Shown here piece by piece: positions 48,718-59,988 of a DNA stretch of 64,000 nt; position 1 is the stretch's first letter, and every line of letters begins with the position of its first letter. The stretch is from Amblyomma americanum (taxonomy: Eukaryota; Arthropoda; Arachnida; Ixodida; Ixodidae), in the NCBI RefSeq assembly GCF_052857255.1, contig NC_135500.1:163654183-163718182 (forward strand). The letters are read 5' to 3'. Both the position numbers and the translations under genes were made by a program. Below the pieces are notes generated by a model that worked only from the letters and a program-made list of their open reading frames with translations, was not told the origin of the DNA and did not search any database.

Positions 48718-49914
48718 AGTACCAGTTTCAGTTTTTTTTATTTGTCAGCAATCAATACTCTTTTTACAGCCTTTGAAAACACAAGTGTAAAATAGGCACG
48801 CTGTCTCATAAGTGCATCTGCAGAGATGCATCAGCTTTGCCGCGGTTTCTTTTGAGAAGGACTAGATCGTCAGATCGTTTAAGTTTTCGATGTATCTGAA
48901 CACAACCCCTCGTTGAATTCTTAGCTTATTTCTCGCTGTCTATTACTCCGAAACGAGTTGATAAATATACTTTTTGTAATCACTTAGTTTTTTTTTCATC
49001 CCAGAAAAGAAATCGGTGACTCAGGGGCTCAACGCCGCACTCACTACTGACACAAATGACCGTATATTTCGTTCTAGAGAAACACGGTCGGAATGCAATG
49101 GCGAGAATATCAAATTGCGCGCGTAACACCGTTTTGCGTTTGTAAATTGCAAATTTTTGAAATAAATTCTGTGCTGAACTAATCCCGCTTTCTCTACCGC
49201 GGCACACACAGTTTTATCTCTTATAGTGGTGACATAGAAAAATTGATTTTTAATTTGGGACTGTGACCTAGAAACAAAACTGAGTTCTCCATCTGGATGA
49301 ATTTTTCTCTCAAGGTAAAGATTGCTTTGCCGCTACAGCCATGATGGATGACCCTGCCGTCGATCCTTTTGGAAGATATGCAAACTGTGGTCGACACGTG
49401 TGCGCTTAAAATATATCTTATTGAGCCAAGATTAATGCGAACGCTCGTTGAAGGAGCAGCGCCAACGACTAAAAGGTAGAAAAATGAGTGAGTCCGCCGT
49501 TTTGAGCCACTAAGAAGATACCTAAGAACAAGATGTTATATGATAGCACAGATTCAGGGCAACAGATGCAATACGTAGATCCAAACGTAGTGAGTTAATG
49601 AATTCAGTACTGTTTATTCGTGTGAAAATATCTATCAAGGGTGTTTTGCAAGGCTGTGGCTTGTACTTCAAGACTAAGATTTCTAGAATATTTGTGAACT
49701 TCTTGGACTAAAATTTGAGACCCGGCTTCGGTTTCTGCTCTTAGGTCAACACCTAATGGATCATTATCTTAAAAGCCAAAAGATTACATTTACGAGAGGA
49801 AACTTATATAATGTTTGAATTTTCATACTGCTCACCTTTCATGCTTTTCTTTATTTCCGCTCATTTGTTTACTCACAGTAACAATATTCTGCATTTTAAT
49901 GTCATAGCTTTAGA

Positions 49915-49964
49915 TTATCGGGATTAACATCTCGAAACGACTCAGGCTAAGAAGAGCTAATGAT
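49915..49964 (-). mobile_element. 50-bp 5'-truncated SINE tail with 11-bp TSD
   Basis: The insert contains GATTAACATCTCGAAACGAC and TCAGGCTAAG, the minus-strand reading of the SINE tail. It is bracketed by exact 11-bp repeats ATAGCTTTAGA at 49904-49914 and 49965-49975. Only the last part of the SINE was copied. Confidence 0.7.
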
Positions 49965-50004
49965 ATAGCTTTAGACGCTTCATCGAGAAGAAAGTATGTC
50001 GCGC

Positions 50005-50290
50005 AAAACTAAAACCGCTGATTGGGTGGAGGGAAGTGGCGGTCAGCAGATCCAACTTTCCTATTGGCTGATTATCTGGAGGAAAGCGATGTTCCAGAAC
50101 AGAGCACTCCCAATAGGTGGAAGAAAATGACGTCGCCTGCCCGGACGTGACGTCACATCCACTTAAAGCATATACAGCGTCTATTGCTATCGCATTGCGA
50201 ACACGGAATGTAATTAGGTTTCCATGTTTTTTTTTTAATATACCATGGTATAAAAGGTATTTGCAGCAGAGGTTGAATAATAGTGTCCCA
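50005..50290 (+). promoter_or_regulatory. Promoter-like cluster: CCAAT boxes, CRE, TATA box
   Basis: CTGATTGG, CTATTGGCTGATT and CCAATAGG lie between 50020 and 50118. A CRE-like TGACGTCG (50128-50135) and a perfect TGACGTCA (50148-50155) follow, and TATAAAAG lies at 50249-50256. The spacing would suit transcription starting near 50280 on the plus strand. The GGAGGGAA-type flanks of the CCAAT-like boxes are partly repeated. No open frame of note follows, so this could be an old element's promoter or chance. Confidence 0.3.
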
Positions 50291-51700
50291 GTATATGCAG
50301 GCGCCTACCTCTCATGTAAAGACCTCGCCTGAGGACCTTTGAGGTGTCTGAAATATATAAATAAATATATATCTGTATTCAAGCATTTAAACCGATAATA
50401 AATATATAGATATTTTTTTTCTTTTAAACTGGTATAAGACCCCCACACACCCCCTGAAACGGAGCACTGAAGTGATGCGCGCCCCTCTGCTGGAAATACA
50501 GCCAGACTGATGTGATAAGTCCTTCTTATTTGACTCGACTCGAATGAAATTCCTTAATTTGGCTTTCTTGAGTACCTGCTCATTATGTCGTCTTGAGCGC
50601 TTAAGATAAGTTCTTCGGAATGAAACGAAAATAAGAGCATAAGGTATCCCTTTAGCAGTTCATTTTTCACCCACACCAGTTCTAAAAAATGTGTTGATTC
50701 CATGTGCAGTGCGTACTGGCAAGTGGAGTGGTTTACTGGCTAGTTTAAGGGAAACATTGCGCAAAGTAATGAACAGGCACAAACTAGTTTCACACATCGC
50801 GATGTATGGCGTGCTAGTCTTGAAAGAGTAACAATTCTTTTTATTTGATTTTTAGGCGGTGAGGAGTAATTGTGACAAGTTCCAGTCCCTTCTTTGTCCA
50901 TTAAATTTGTGCAGAAAGAGCACGTCGCAGTTGAGAGTCTCTCGGAAGCTAGGATAGCAAAATGACAAGATAACTAATGCATCATACAAATATTGTCTGA
51001 TAGGATAGCTTTTAACCTGCCATATGAGTTTCTTTTTCCAAACGCCGTTGTATCTTTGCGCCATTGCCTTTTCTCTATATTGCTGTTTCCGGTATTGCCA
51101 GCAAAGATTAGCCCCTGTTTACTTTTCCTGCTGCATGCTTGATCACAAAAAATACCTAAACATATGCACTGTCCTCTGTAATGACTTTGGGCCTTGAAGG
51201 AGAGATGACAAAGAAAAAAAATATGTCCCCTGGTTTCGTTTTATCATTTAATTGTTTTTATGTCGCGTTTCTTTGGAGAGAATTTTCTTCGTGCCACTGT
51301 GGTGGCATGTCCTGCAACCAACCGCTAGTTTCCACTTTGACGTGTTCATGATTTATTTGGGAAGTACTATGACATTAGCGAAGGGTGATCATTTAAGAGA
51401 GCGGAGAAGAAAACTATTGCGAAAGAGGATGTGCCACAGTTTTGACGCATTGAGTGTGTCAGACTACCGACGCCCCGAAGGCCACTTGCAGGCGGACACG
51501 AAGCGTTGTGACACCGGCAACAAAAAATATACGTCTTAAAACTCCACATCGAAGGACTTTCTAGCTCGGTAGCGGCTCGGCATGAAAAAACTCAATCGTA
51601 AAATTGTGGAATGAACCATCAAGTTCCAGTCCCTTCTCCACATCAAGTAGTAGTAGTTCTGCATCCTGTAGTTTTTTTGTTTACTCTTCACAGGTGCATT

Positions 51701-51708
51701 TCTATGAG
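51701..51708. repeat. Left 8-bp target-site duplication of the hAT-like element
   Basis: TCTATGAG, directly before the left CAGAGATGGGCA terminus. An identical copy follows the right terminus. Confidence 0.9.
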
Positions 51709-51734
51709 CAGAGATGGGCATCTTCCCGAAGGCG

Positions 51735-51935
51735 AGCCCTCATGAAGGCGTCCTCACCCTCACCTCATGAGGATTTCACTCGGAAATGTGAGGGTGAGGG
51801 AGGATGGGCGAATGAAAATTCGTGGAGACGAGGGCGAGGGAGGAAAGACATGATGAGGTGAGGGCGAGGGAGGGAAGATATGAGGAGGTGAGGTTGAGGG
51901 AGGAAAAAATGCACTGTCTGAGGGCGAGGGTGGTG
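51735..51935. repeat. Left subterminal G-rich repeats of the hAT-like element
   Basis: A dense run of variants of GAGGGYGAGGG and TGAGG, with an inverted CCTCACCCTCACC near 51750. The units are irregular in spacing. The same motif recurs near the right end at 54.50-54.65 kb, which ties both to the element. Open frames across this zone are low-complexity by-products. Confidence 0.8.
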
Positions 51936-53130
51936 GCCCGAAAAGTGCTCTGGGCTAACGTATTTTGTCTGTGCAGCCCGTTATAAATTCAAACGTTTCA
52001 AAGCGCTAGTTTTTTTAGGGTGAGGATTTCCGGGGAAGACGTAGCTTCTGCAGTATAGAGGCACACAAGGCGTGCACGGAAGGCAGGGAGCCGCACGCTT
52101 TGCTCGTCGGCACGATGCATACTACACCGCTGACAATGCTATTCTCAAAAAAGCGCTCTTCTAATTCAAAAAGCCTATTTTAAAAAGAAATTGTAAAATC
52201 TTGGGTGAAGCACTCTAGTGCGCTAACAAGGGGGCACTGGTCAGTCCATGCTGTTGGCTGCCGGTCCAACGGAGACCATGGTACCGCAGTCAACATTTTC
52301 ATTATCAGCCCCGAATCTGTCAGATGATCAGAGTGTAGAGTAAAACATGTGGAAAATATACCTCGTAAGGATGATGAATTCGCAAGTTCTTAGCCTTATT
52401 TCCCGATACGAAGTCCGATTTAATCTCAGTGAGGTTTAAAAGAACTGGCTACAGCGCAAAAAATTCTTCTACGAAATTCCACTGTCAAATCAAAGCCTGT
52501 TGGCGGCTTAGGTATAGATTTTTTTCATTCACACTGCGAGTGGTTCAGTACAGTCATATTTTCTTTAAATTTTCTATTTTCGCAGGAATTGCAGTATAGG
52601 AAAGCGATGCTGCAATGTTGGGGCGAAAGCCAAGCACTGTTGATTTACCATGGAAATAAAGCAGCAGCTTAAGCAGGTTGGTCTGAATCATCGCGCGCTC
52701 CACCTTGCATTGTACGAGGTGCTAAAAAACAAAGTTGTACTGCGCTTCAAATAGCACGAACGTCTCTTGGTTTATTTCTGTTCCTGGTGATATGGGTGAG
52801 CACGTAATCGCGCGCCTAAATTTACGAACCAACTTTCTTGTAGGCATGGTAGGGAATTGGCACTCAGCGTTTGAGTAATGCGTTGACGTGCAAGCAAAAA
52901 AAAAATCACGGCCGGTTTAGCTTGCGCTTAACCCCGAAATATCGTGCGCTGGCACCTTTAGCCCTGGTTATGCATCGTTTATCTTCGCTTTCCAAGCTTT
53001 TGTTTCACACGGACTGGCTTACCTTGGTTGATATATCATATGATGTATGTTTGCGTGATACTGCATCATTTTAGACTTGTACTGCGGTAGAATTGGTCAT
53101 TCTCTACATTCACAGATCCCTGGGAGCCCT

Positions 53131-53330
53131 CATACCACACCTGACGCAGTGGTGCAGCGGTTAAGCTACGCGCCACTGCCCTGTGATGGCAGGTGCTGCC
53201 ATCGGTGTTGCTTGTGAGAGCCATGTCTTTCATGAGGAATCTTTCGCGACTAATCATTAATTGAACTGCCATGGTGGGCAGTTTGCTCAAAATTCGGTGA
53301 GCAGCTTGTGATGACGCCACAACGTCACAT
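53131..53330 (+). mobile_element. Possible second-type SINE nested in the hAT-like element
   Basis: A tRNA-like start (GTGGTGCAGCGGTTAAGCTA) is followed by a palindromic CTGTGATGGCAGGTGCTGCC, then GGTGGGCAGTTTGCTCAAAA and TTCGGTGAGCAGCTTGTGAT. These blocks look like those of a common tick interspersed repeat. The boundaries are approximate. Confidence 0.5.
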
Positions 53331-54497
53331 GACCAAGGTGGCCAACGTGCTAGAAGCAGGCTTCAGACAGAAAGACAATCGCTTTTTGATGGAATGGAAG
53401 CGCTGAAGGACTACAATGGCAACCCCAGGAATCGTTCGCACCAGACTCGGGGAGTTAGTGATTACAATTATTCAGCCCAAATGCTGCATCTTAGCGACCC
53501 GTTTGATTTTGAAGTGGCCTAAATATTGTTTTGCATTAAGTGACAGCATAAAAGCCTCACTGCAGTGGAAAGCCAGTCGGAATCGCACTGGAGGAAGGCA
53601 CTAAAGAAATAAACTTCATAGCCCATAAATAAACCCATGGCGGCGCTAAAAAATCAGTTCCGCTGGCCGCTGCTTCAGACGACTACGTCATCGCTACAGA
53701 TTTTTAAGCATGGTATTTATTGCGTTGAAACTATAATACATTTATATGAAGTTAAATATTTACAGAGCTTTAAGGAAACGCCACGAGACACATCGCAAAA
53801 AGTCAAGAGCAACAGAGCACTAGATGCGAGGGAAGGCTGAGCACGTCACCAAGAGTGAGTGCCACACAGGTTTAAATTCGGTTGGTTCATACACTTTCCC
53901 CAGATGAACAATCAGTTGAGAGAAATCTTATCATCCTGCCTGTACGAACTTCCAAATTTTCGAGCTGTGCTTGCAATGTCGTCGTCTTCGACAGGTACCC
54001 GCGTTCACGCCTGTGAAACTGCCAGTCTCTCACGCTGTAGTTTGAAAGCGTAGTCTTCAGCATCATCCATCCGTGCGCGTGGAAGCGTCATTAGACGCTT
54101 AGCACTTATTGTAACTGTGGTGGTAAACGCTACTGCATTGTTTTCTAGATATTCTTGGCGTACATGACTTTTTGTGCACGGATACATAAGTGCGCTGACT
54201 CAATTTAGCCGCGCATTAGATAACAATGAAATGTGATAAGTGCAGGGCGCATGTATGCATGCATTGGTGGTCAGAACTAAAGGCAGAGTGATATTTTCGG
54301 GCTCAATTCGTAACTCTCGGTTTTGTCTCGCGTATTAACTCAAGCAACGCACGCACACGTACATGCACATACACAACATAAGCATCTAGCACCTGGTCAA
54401 TAGTGCCTCGAGGGCTTCTCCTATATGTTTGTTACTCAGTAATATCGTAAGAAGTTGCCGACTACAGAAAATAGCTCGAGTTTTAAAACGACTGTCA

Positions 54498-54641
54498 GTC
54501 AGGGCGAGGGCGAGGGCCAGCAAATTTTTCGAACAGAGGATGAAGGAGAAAGAGGGCAGAATAACTTTTCAAAATGAGGGCGAGGGTGAGGGGGGCATCG
54601 ATTCAAAAGTGAGGGTGAGTGAGGAAAAGCAAAAATGAGGG
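54498..54641. repeat. Right subterminal G-rich repeats of the hAT-like element
   Basis: Repeated GAGGGCGAGGG and GTGAGGGTGAG motifs, interrupted by AT-rich stretches, ending within 20 bp of the right terminus. They match the left-end motif in the same strand orientation. Confidence 0.8.
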
Positions 54642-54657
54642 CATTTGCCCATCTCTG

Positions 54658-54665
54658 TCTATGAG
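54658..54665. repeat. Right 8-bp target-site duplication of the hAT-like element
   Basis: TCTATGAG, directly after the right TGCCCATCTCTG terminus, identical to the left copy. Confidence 0.9.
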
Positions 54666-55479
54666 CACTCACTGTTTTGCGGGTGACTCCTTTTACGTAT
54701 GATGACGTCACAGGAAGGGTTTCACCTGCGTCCTTTTCCACGAGGCACGACCAAACACGTTTTATGATATTCGATAATTTAGCTGACAACATCGCTGTTT
54801 TCTACTTGAAAGTTATGCTCCTAAGTACCCGCAGATAAAGTGCAAGCATGCTTCTACTGCACAGCGGCTTGCTCTCAAGGGCTTCGTTCGCACCAAAAAT
54901 AACTGCCGTTCTTACCGTTGTTACCTGCTGGCTAAATGAGGCTGGGCATAGACTGCGCATCTAAAGCAGGCAAAGTTTCAGCGGGGTTTGCATTTTCCCA
55001 ACTCTGCGTGGTGCATTTTTCGTGCTACAAACTTGGACACTGTGAATGAAGATGTTTGGATTGTTTCTTATTAATTTGGCCTTTATTAAACAGTAATAAG
55101 AATTTATTGCAGTGATTTTGAGCATGTTGGTGCAATGTTATTTGTGTTGTGTAAAAAAATATACATTTTTTTGTCTGTAACAGATATACGAACACAAAGT
55201 TTTGCATATAAATAGAACGCTTAGAGCTGATATTTGTTAACATCGAATATTTCTTGGCAACTGAATGCTTAGGCGTTGTGCGATAATCACTTGCGTAGAT
55301 TCCTTCTCTCTGCCAAACTGAACCCATTTGCACCGCCATTGTGACCAACGTTAAAGAGGATTAATAATCAGTTCTCTTTGAAAGAGACCTTAGAGGGGTT
55401 ATAAAGCGACCCGTCTTGGCTATTTCTGCTAAGCTCTTACCTTTTCACTGCATTTCCTGACGCACGTGGGGACCAGTTG

Positions 55480-55633
<154 letters not shown>

Positions 55634-55921
55634 TAGTTTTTTGAGGAAAGGAAATGGTGCAGTATTTGTCTCATATATCGTTGGACACCTGAACCGCGCC
55701 GTAAGGAAAGGGATAAAGGAGGGAGTGAAAGAAGAAAGGAAGAGAGAGGTGCCGTAGTGGAGGGCTCCGGAACAATTTCGACCACCTGGGGATCTTTAAC
55801 GTGCACTGACATCGCACAGCACACGGGCGCCTTAGCGTTTTTCCTCCATAAAAACGCAGCCGCCGCGGTCGGGTTCGAACCCGGGAACTCCGGATCAGTA
55901 GTCGAGCGCCCTAACCACTGT
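55634..55921 (-). mobile_element. Long-tail tick SINE ending in (TTA)n
   Basis: On the minus strand it has the same tRNA-like head (B box GGTTCGAACCC) and core (CAGTGCACGTTAAAGATCCC) as the short SINEs. It then has a different tail: a pyrimidine-rich run, GGCGCGGTTCAGGTGTCC, TATATGAGACA and finally (TTA)n at 55481-55633. The first 14 or so bases of the head are missing on the right. Confidence 0.85.
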
Positions 55922-56022
55922 CCTGGCTTTTGTATTCAAAGTGAAGCGGCGTGGTCTGCGTGTTCTTTGTGTCCAACAAAATGAAAGATTGATGGGGAAA
56001 ATGCGAAACGTGAGCCGAGTAT

Positions 56023-56349
56023 TGTCCCGGCTCCCACTTTTTTTTTTTTTAACTCAATGTGGTAGGTAGGCGGAGTGAACCAACGCGTGTATGCTTTTCA
56101 GCCAGTCTCGTGGCGGCTTCGCTTTCGCTTTTATCTTGTTTTCTAGGTTTCTGTGCATAAACAGTTTCAGTCACGGACAATATAGCCGCAAATTATGCCC
56201 CAGTAAATAGAAATACACGTGCAGTCTTGGATTTACGTATCACTCCGCCGATGGCAAAGCGGAAAGCCGCCACGGGACTGGCTGACGCGTTGGTTGACTC
56301 CTCCTACCTACCACGTTGATTTCAAAAACGAAATACGGGAGCCGGGACA
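56023..56349. mobile_element. Foldback/MITE-like inverted repeat, 327 bp
   Basis: The left arm (from 56023) begins TGTCCCGGCTCCC and the right arm ends with its reverse complement at 56349. The arms share GTGGTAGGTAGG, CCAACGCGT and GTGGCGGC in the mirrored order over about 100 bp each, with a spacer of roughly 110 bp and one small gap. No clear target duplication was found. No coding potential. Confidence 0.75.
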
Positions 56350-57323
56350 TTTATTCCGGATTAATTACGGCAATAGGCCACACAGGGCCATAATTCGAAG
56401 TTTCTAAGAATGCCTGGAACGTGTAGATAGAATTCCCGCGGTAAAAAGTCGAGTTCAGATTCCTCTTTAGAGCACTTTTAAGGCGAAGCTTAAGTGTTCC
56501 CCTCGTTTTCTCTTTTACTTTTCGAAAAAAGTTTTCGGTAAATATTCGATCCAATCTCAAACGACTTCTGCGCACATTTACTTATTTCGTTAGACTTAAA
56601 ATTTGCACGAATTATGCATACCGAATTCAATTTTATGATCTTCTCACGTCATTGGTGATAGTCTAGCCGTGAAACAGGATTAGAACAAAAACATCACATT
56701 AGTGGCCGTTCGTCCGAAATTAAGTGCCATTGCGCAGCATACTAAATTTGCCATGCAAAGCACTAATTATATATAATAATAAAAGGGTGATCTCGATGTT
56801 TGCAACAGCGGCAACAGCGCGTGGGAGAGGGGGGATAATAAATTGCAATTTTTAAGAACCGCCGGGGAAGCTGTCACAACGAGAAGACGAATGCTAACGA
56901 CCGGGCACTTCAGATTACTTGTTCAAGGCACCCTGGACTGGTCTGACCAGACTATTCCACGATGCAATTCGTTTTAGTCGCTGCAAATATCGAACAGCGA
57001 TACAAGTGGCAGCGTGGCGCCAGTGCCTGCTCTTATTGACAGGGCAAACTTTTCTGTACTGCTCAGAGAGCTCGCCTGCAGAGTCAAGCTTGAGATGCTC
57101 GCCGTCATTCCGGCCCTTGTTCGCGCTTCCTCCAACTGTGTCGTAAATGTTCTCTAAAAAAATCGGTTTACACACGATCGCTACGCCACCGAAAATGGCG
57201 CGGGCAAATCTTATGAAACGTCACAACTTATACTGCGCTCTCTCGCTTTTTATCTCGCGTGTGGCAGCACGTCAAAAAAATTACTTGCGGTTTAGCATTG
57301 CTAACCAAGAAATATAAAAAAAC

Positions 57324-57377
57324 TGGTTTTTGAGGAAAGGCAATGCCGCAGTAATTGTCTCACATATAGGCGGAGAC

Positions 57378-57378
<1 letters not shown>
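57324..57378 (-). mobile_element. Tail fragment of a long-tail SINE
   Basis: GGTTTTTGAGGAAAGGCAAT and GTCTCACATATAGG match the extreme 3' part of the long-tail SINE. It ends at the AAT run at 57379-57413, beyond which a second SINE starts, so it is the stub of a truncated copy. Confidence 0.7.
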
Positions 57379-57412
<34 letters not shown>

Positions 57413-57413
57413 T
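57379..57413. repeat. (AAT)n tail between two SINE copies
   Basis: About eleven AAT units, the tail of the SINE at 57414-57768, with a truncated SINE stub on the other side. Confidence 0.95.
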
Positions 57414-57768
57414 GGTTTTAGGGGAAAGGAAATGGCGCAGTATCTGTCTCATATATCGTTGGACACCTGAACCGCGCCGTGAGGGAAGGGATAAAGGAGG
57501 GAGTGAAAGAAAAAAGGAAGAAGAGGTGCCGTAGTGGAGGGCTCCGGAATAATTTCGACCTGAACCACGCTGTAAGGGATGGGAGGAAGGTGGGAACAGA
57601 AGAAAAAGAGGTGTCGTAGTAGAGGGCTCCAGAATAATTTCCACCGCCTGGGGACTTTTACCATGCACTGGCATCGCGCAGCACACGGGCCTCTTTGCCT
57701 TTCGCCTGCACCGAAACGCGTCCGCCGTGGGAGGGTTGAAACCCGGGAACTCTGAATCAGTAGCCGAA
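57414..57768 (-). mobile_element. Long-tail SINE with an internal tandem duplication
   Basis: The head (GGTTGAAACCCGGGAACTC), core and long tail are present in minus orientation. A segment is doubled: 57466-57558 and 57559-57643 both run from CCTGAACC to AATTTC and are about 80 percent alike by eye. The rest is close to the copy at 55.6 kb. Confidence 0.82.
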
Positions 57769-57830
57769 AGAAATATTTAGCGAAAGTAGGTACATCCAGG
57801 TGGATACCAACGCCACTTACCTGAAAGCTT

Positions 57831-57969
57831 GTTTAAAGATCCCCAGGTGGTCTAAATTATCCCGGAGCCCTCCACTACGGCACCCCTTTCTTGCTTTCTT
57901 CTCCCACTCCCTCCTTTATCCCTTCCCTTACGGCGCGGTTCAGGTGTCCACCGAGATATGTGAGAGCAT
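57831..57969 (+). mobile_element. Partial long-tail SINE, plus orientation
   Basis: It begins in the core (AAAGATCCCCAGGTGGTCTA), runs through GGAGCCCTCCACTACGGCAC and the pyrimidine run to GGCGCGGTTCAGGTGTCC, and stops short of the (TTA)n tail. It faces the preceding SINE head-on, so the two could pair as a hairpin in RNA. Confidence 0.8.
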
Positions 57970-59622
57970 AGGACTCCGGCGTAATTGGATAACTTGGTAT
58001 TGGCGATGAAAAAGTTGAAGAAGCAACAAATAACTGGTTCCCTGGCTCTGCAGATACCTCAATCGCTCTTTCAGGTACGAAGCGGTAGTATGAACCTGCA
58101 AAGAAGTGCTGTAGCACAGTATTTTGTGCCTAGCAATGCCAAACTGCCAGACATTTTTTCTCCAGATTGGCCAAGGCCAACCTGATTTAAAGCTTCATTT
58201 GTTTCCCTCTATTTCCCGCATCACGTGACTGACTTCATAGACGTCACCACACACTACCATTTTCTAGGTTAGAAAAATAATTGTGTTTTCGCAGTACTAA
58301 ACAAAATGCACGTGCGATTAACCGATTAGGTGACACCAATCTAAGTTAGCAGTACAGGTTGCTAATTTTATTTCTACAATGACAGCCTTATCGTTGAGTC
58401 CGTGAATTGTATTTCGCCGTCGAAGTTTTGTTCGAGTGCTGCGTAGGACTGTCGTGGGGTTGAGGCCTTTTGGGGGTGTAATCTGTGTAGTTGGTGCAGG
58501 CTGGGGCTTCTGTAGGTTGGGTGGGGGTTTGTTGGTGCTGGCTGATGGCCTCTGGACAGTGAAAATGTGCGGAAAGCAAAATGTGAGCGGGTAGTGTGTG
58601 GAGGCCTTCTGAATGATGAGAGTGGGGTTGGTGGTGGACGGAAGATTTTGGAGAATTTCATGTGGGATTTCACTGACGAGAAATAGGCATTTGCGTTCTC
58701 ATGTGGAACAAAAGAGGGCTCTGGGAAGTGCGCCACAAAAAGAGGAATTCAAAGGGTAGCGTGTGGAATAAAAGGTATTCCGGAACGCAAGGCGGCAGAA
58801 TATGTTATTAATGCGTTAGATTTATAGGGGTCAGTGGAAGCGGCAATGGGTATGGGAATGGCGACAGGTGTCTGTCAGTAGCCAGAAGCAGGTGCCTCAC
58901 CTGTCATGGTGGGCAGTCCGAGGTAGCCGCCTGCCCAAGTCAGGTGGGTTTTGAAGTTACGAACCTTATGTGTTACGTCAGACGTAGAAAACTTTGGACT
59001 TCGGATGTAACGAGCTTTGTGTGTTTACCTCGGAAAATGAAAACCTGAGGCTACCACCTCGTATATAAGGAAGCTTAGTTTGTCAACCTCAGATATTAGT
59101 AGTGTTTTGCGGCTATCACGTTCAAACCAACCACCCAGCATCACCGAAGAGTTTTTATGGAGTCAGCGTCAGAAAGCCGCCTCCTCTCGACAAATTTCTT
59201 CTTGAGGTGGCGAGTATATTCTGGAGGACCGTCGGCAATGTTCGAGTATGTCCGAAAGGACAAGTGGAATGGCCTTTACTTCTAGGTTGAGATTGCTTTC
59301 CAATGTACCAAGAGAATAAGTCCACAGGCTGTCGCAAACCGTTCATTTCCAGGGAGACACACAAGCCCAGGTGTTCACATGACGCTGGTTTTCGGGATTT
59401 TACGGTTACTATGTAGGACGCTATGCGTGATAGAGGAGGTAAGTGCCTATGCGTAGCGGTGGCAGGCTGTTTGCAAGTCCGGGACATTTGAGCCCCTACG
59501 CTATATCCAATGCGTAATGGTGCTGCGGCGACTGTCATCCTTATGATCTGCCACCACTGTCGTCTTTGTCATTGCTGCAAGGTGTGTTGAGGCGCCTGTA
59601 CAGGCAGAGGGCTCTTTCTTTT
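57970..59622. other. No gene recognised; possibly decayed LINE
   Basis: Open frames at 58374-58736 (proline/serine-rich) and 59155-59538 on the minus strand could be remains of the element whose thumb motif lies at 59.7 kb, but no diagnostic motif is present. Confidence 0.4.
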
Positions 59623-59920
59623 TCACAGGATCCATAACCGCAGGCCATGTTGCTGCAGTACTACATGTCTGTCCTCAAGGGTGCGTTGAAGTTTTCCAAG
59701 CTGGTTGTTTTTATGGGCTTCGATAAGCTCGTGGACTGTATTGTGGATTCCCAGCTGCAGCAACCTGCTGGATGCTGAGTAGACGAGCGTTCCGGCGTCC
59801 TTTAGACGGCTGTGCGGGAGAGAACATCCAGTTGTTTGGATTCTGTTTGCGTTAGACGATAGTAGGGGGCATGGTATTGGAGACTGTTTATAAGGTATTG
59901 ATAATTCAGAGAACATTCAT
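59623..59920 (-). mobile_element. Fragment of a second RNase-H-type LINE (RT thumb region)
   Basis: The minus-strand stretch LLQLGIHNTVHELIEAHKNN and QLGKLQRTLEDRHVV aligns by eye with the corresponding thumb/connection motif of the LINE at 42.4 kb (LLSLGLHNNFEELREAQHVA, QLQRLQQTPSGRELL). The spacing and order of the conserved residues agree. Only this small region is clear; sequence on either side (59155-59540 and 59770-59920) could be further decayed element but is not recognisable. It is too diverged from the 42-kb copy to be a recent duplicate. Confidence 0.6.
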
Positions 59921-59988
59921 TTTTTGAAAGCCCTGGCGGGGATGAGTGTTTAACTACTCGTCTTATCATAACTCCTCACAGTACTCTA

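Larger units (their letters stand above)
48718..51700. other. No gene recognised left of the hAT-like element
   Basis: Contains the mini SINE at 49.9 kb and the promoter-like cluster at 50.0-50.3 kb. No exon seen. Confidence 0.55.
51709..54657. mobile_element. hAT-superfamily-like DNA transposon, 2.95 kb, no transposase recognised
   Basis: The left end is CAGAGATGGGCA and the right end is its exact reverse complement, TGCCCATCTCTG. Both are flanked by the identical 8-bp sequence TCTATGAG at 51701-51708 and 54658-54665, which is the hAT-type duplication length, and CAGAG is a typical hAT terminus. Both subterminal zones (about 51.73-51.93 kb and 54.50-54.65 kb) are packed with GAGGGYGAGGG-type motifs, which may be transposase binding sites. 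The interior holds only short open frames and no BED finger or dimerisation motif that I can recognise, so the copy is either non-autonomous or very decayed. A separate SINE-like sequence lies inside at about 53.13-53.33 kb. Confidence 0.88.

Noticed and set aside
48313..48795. 160-codon proline/serine/leucine/phenylalanine frame
   Set aside because: Translation of the TTCC microsatellite.
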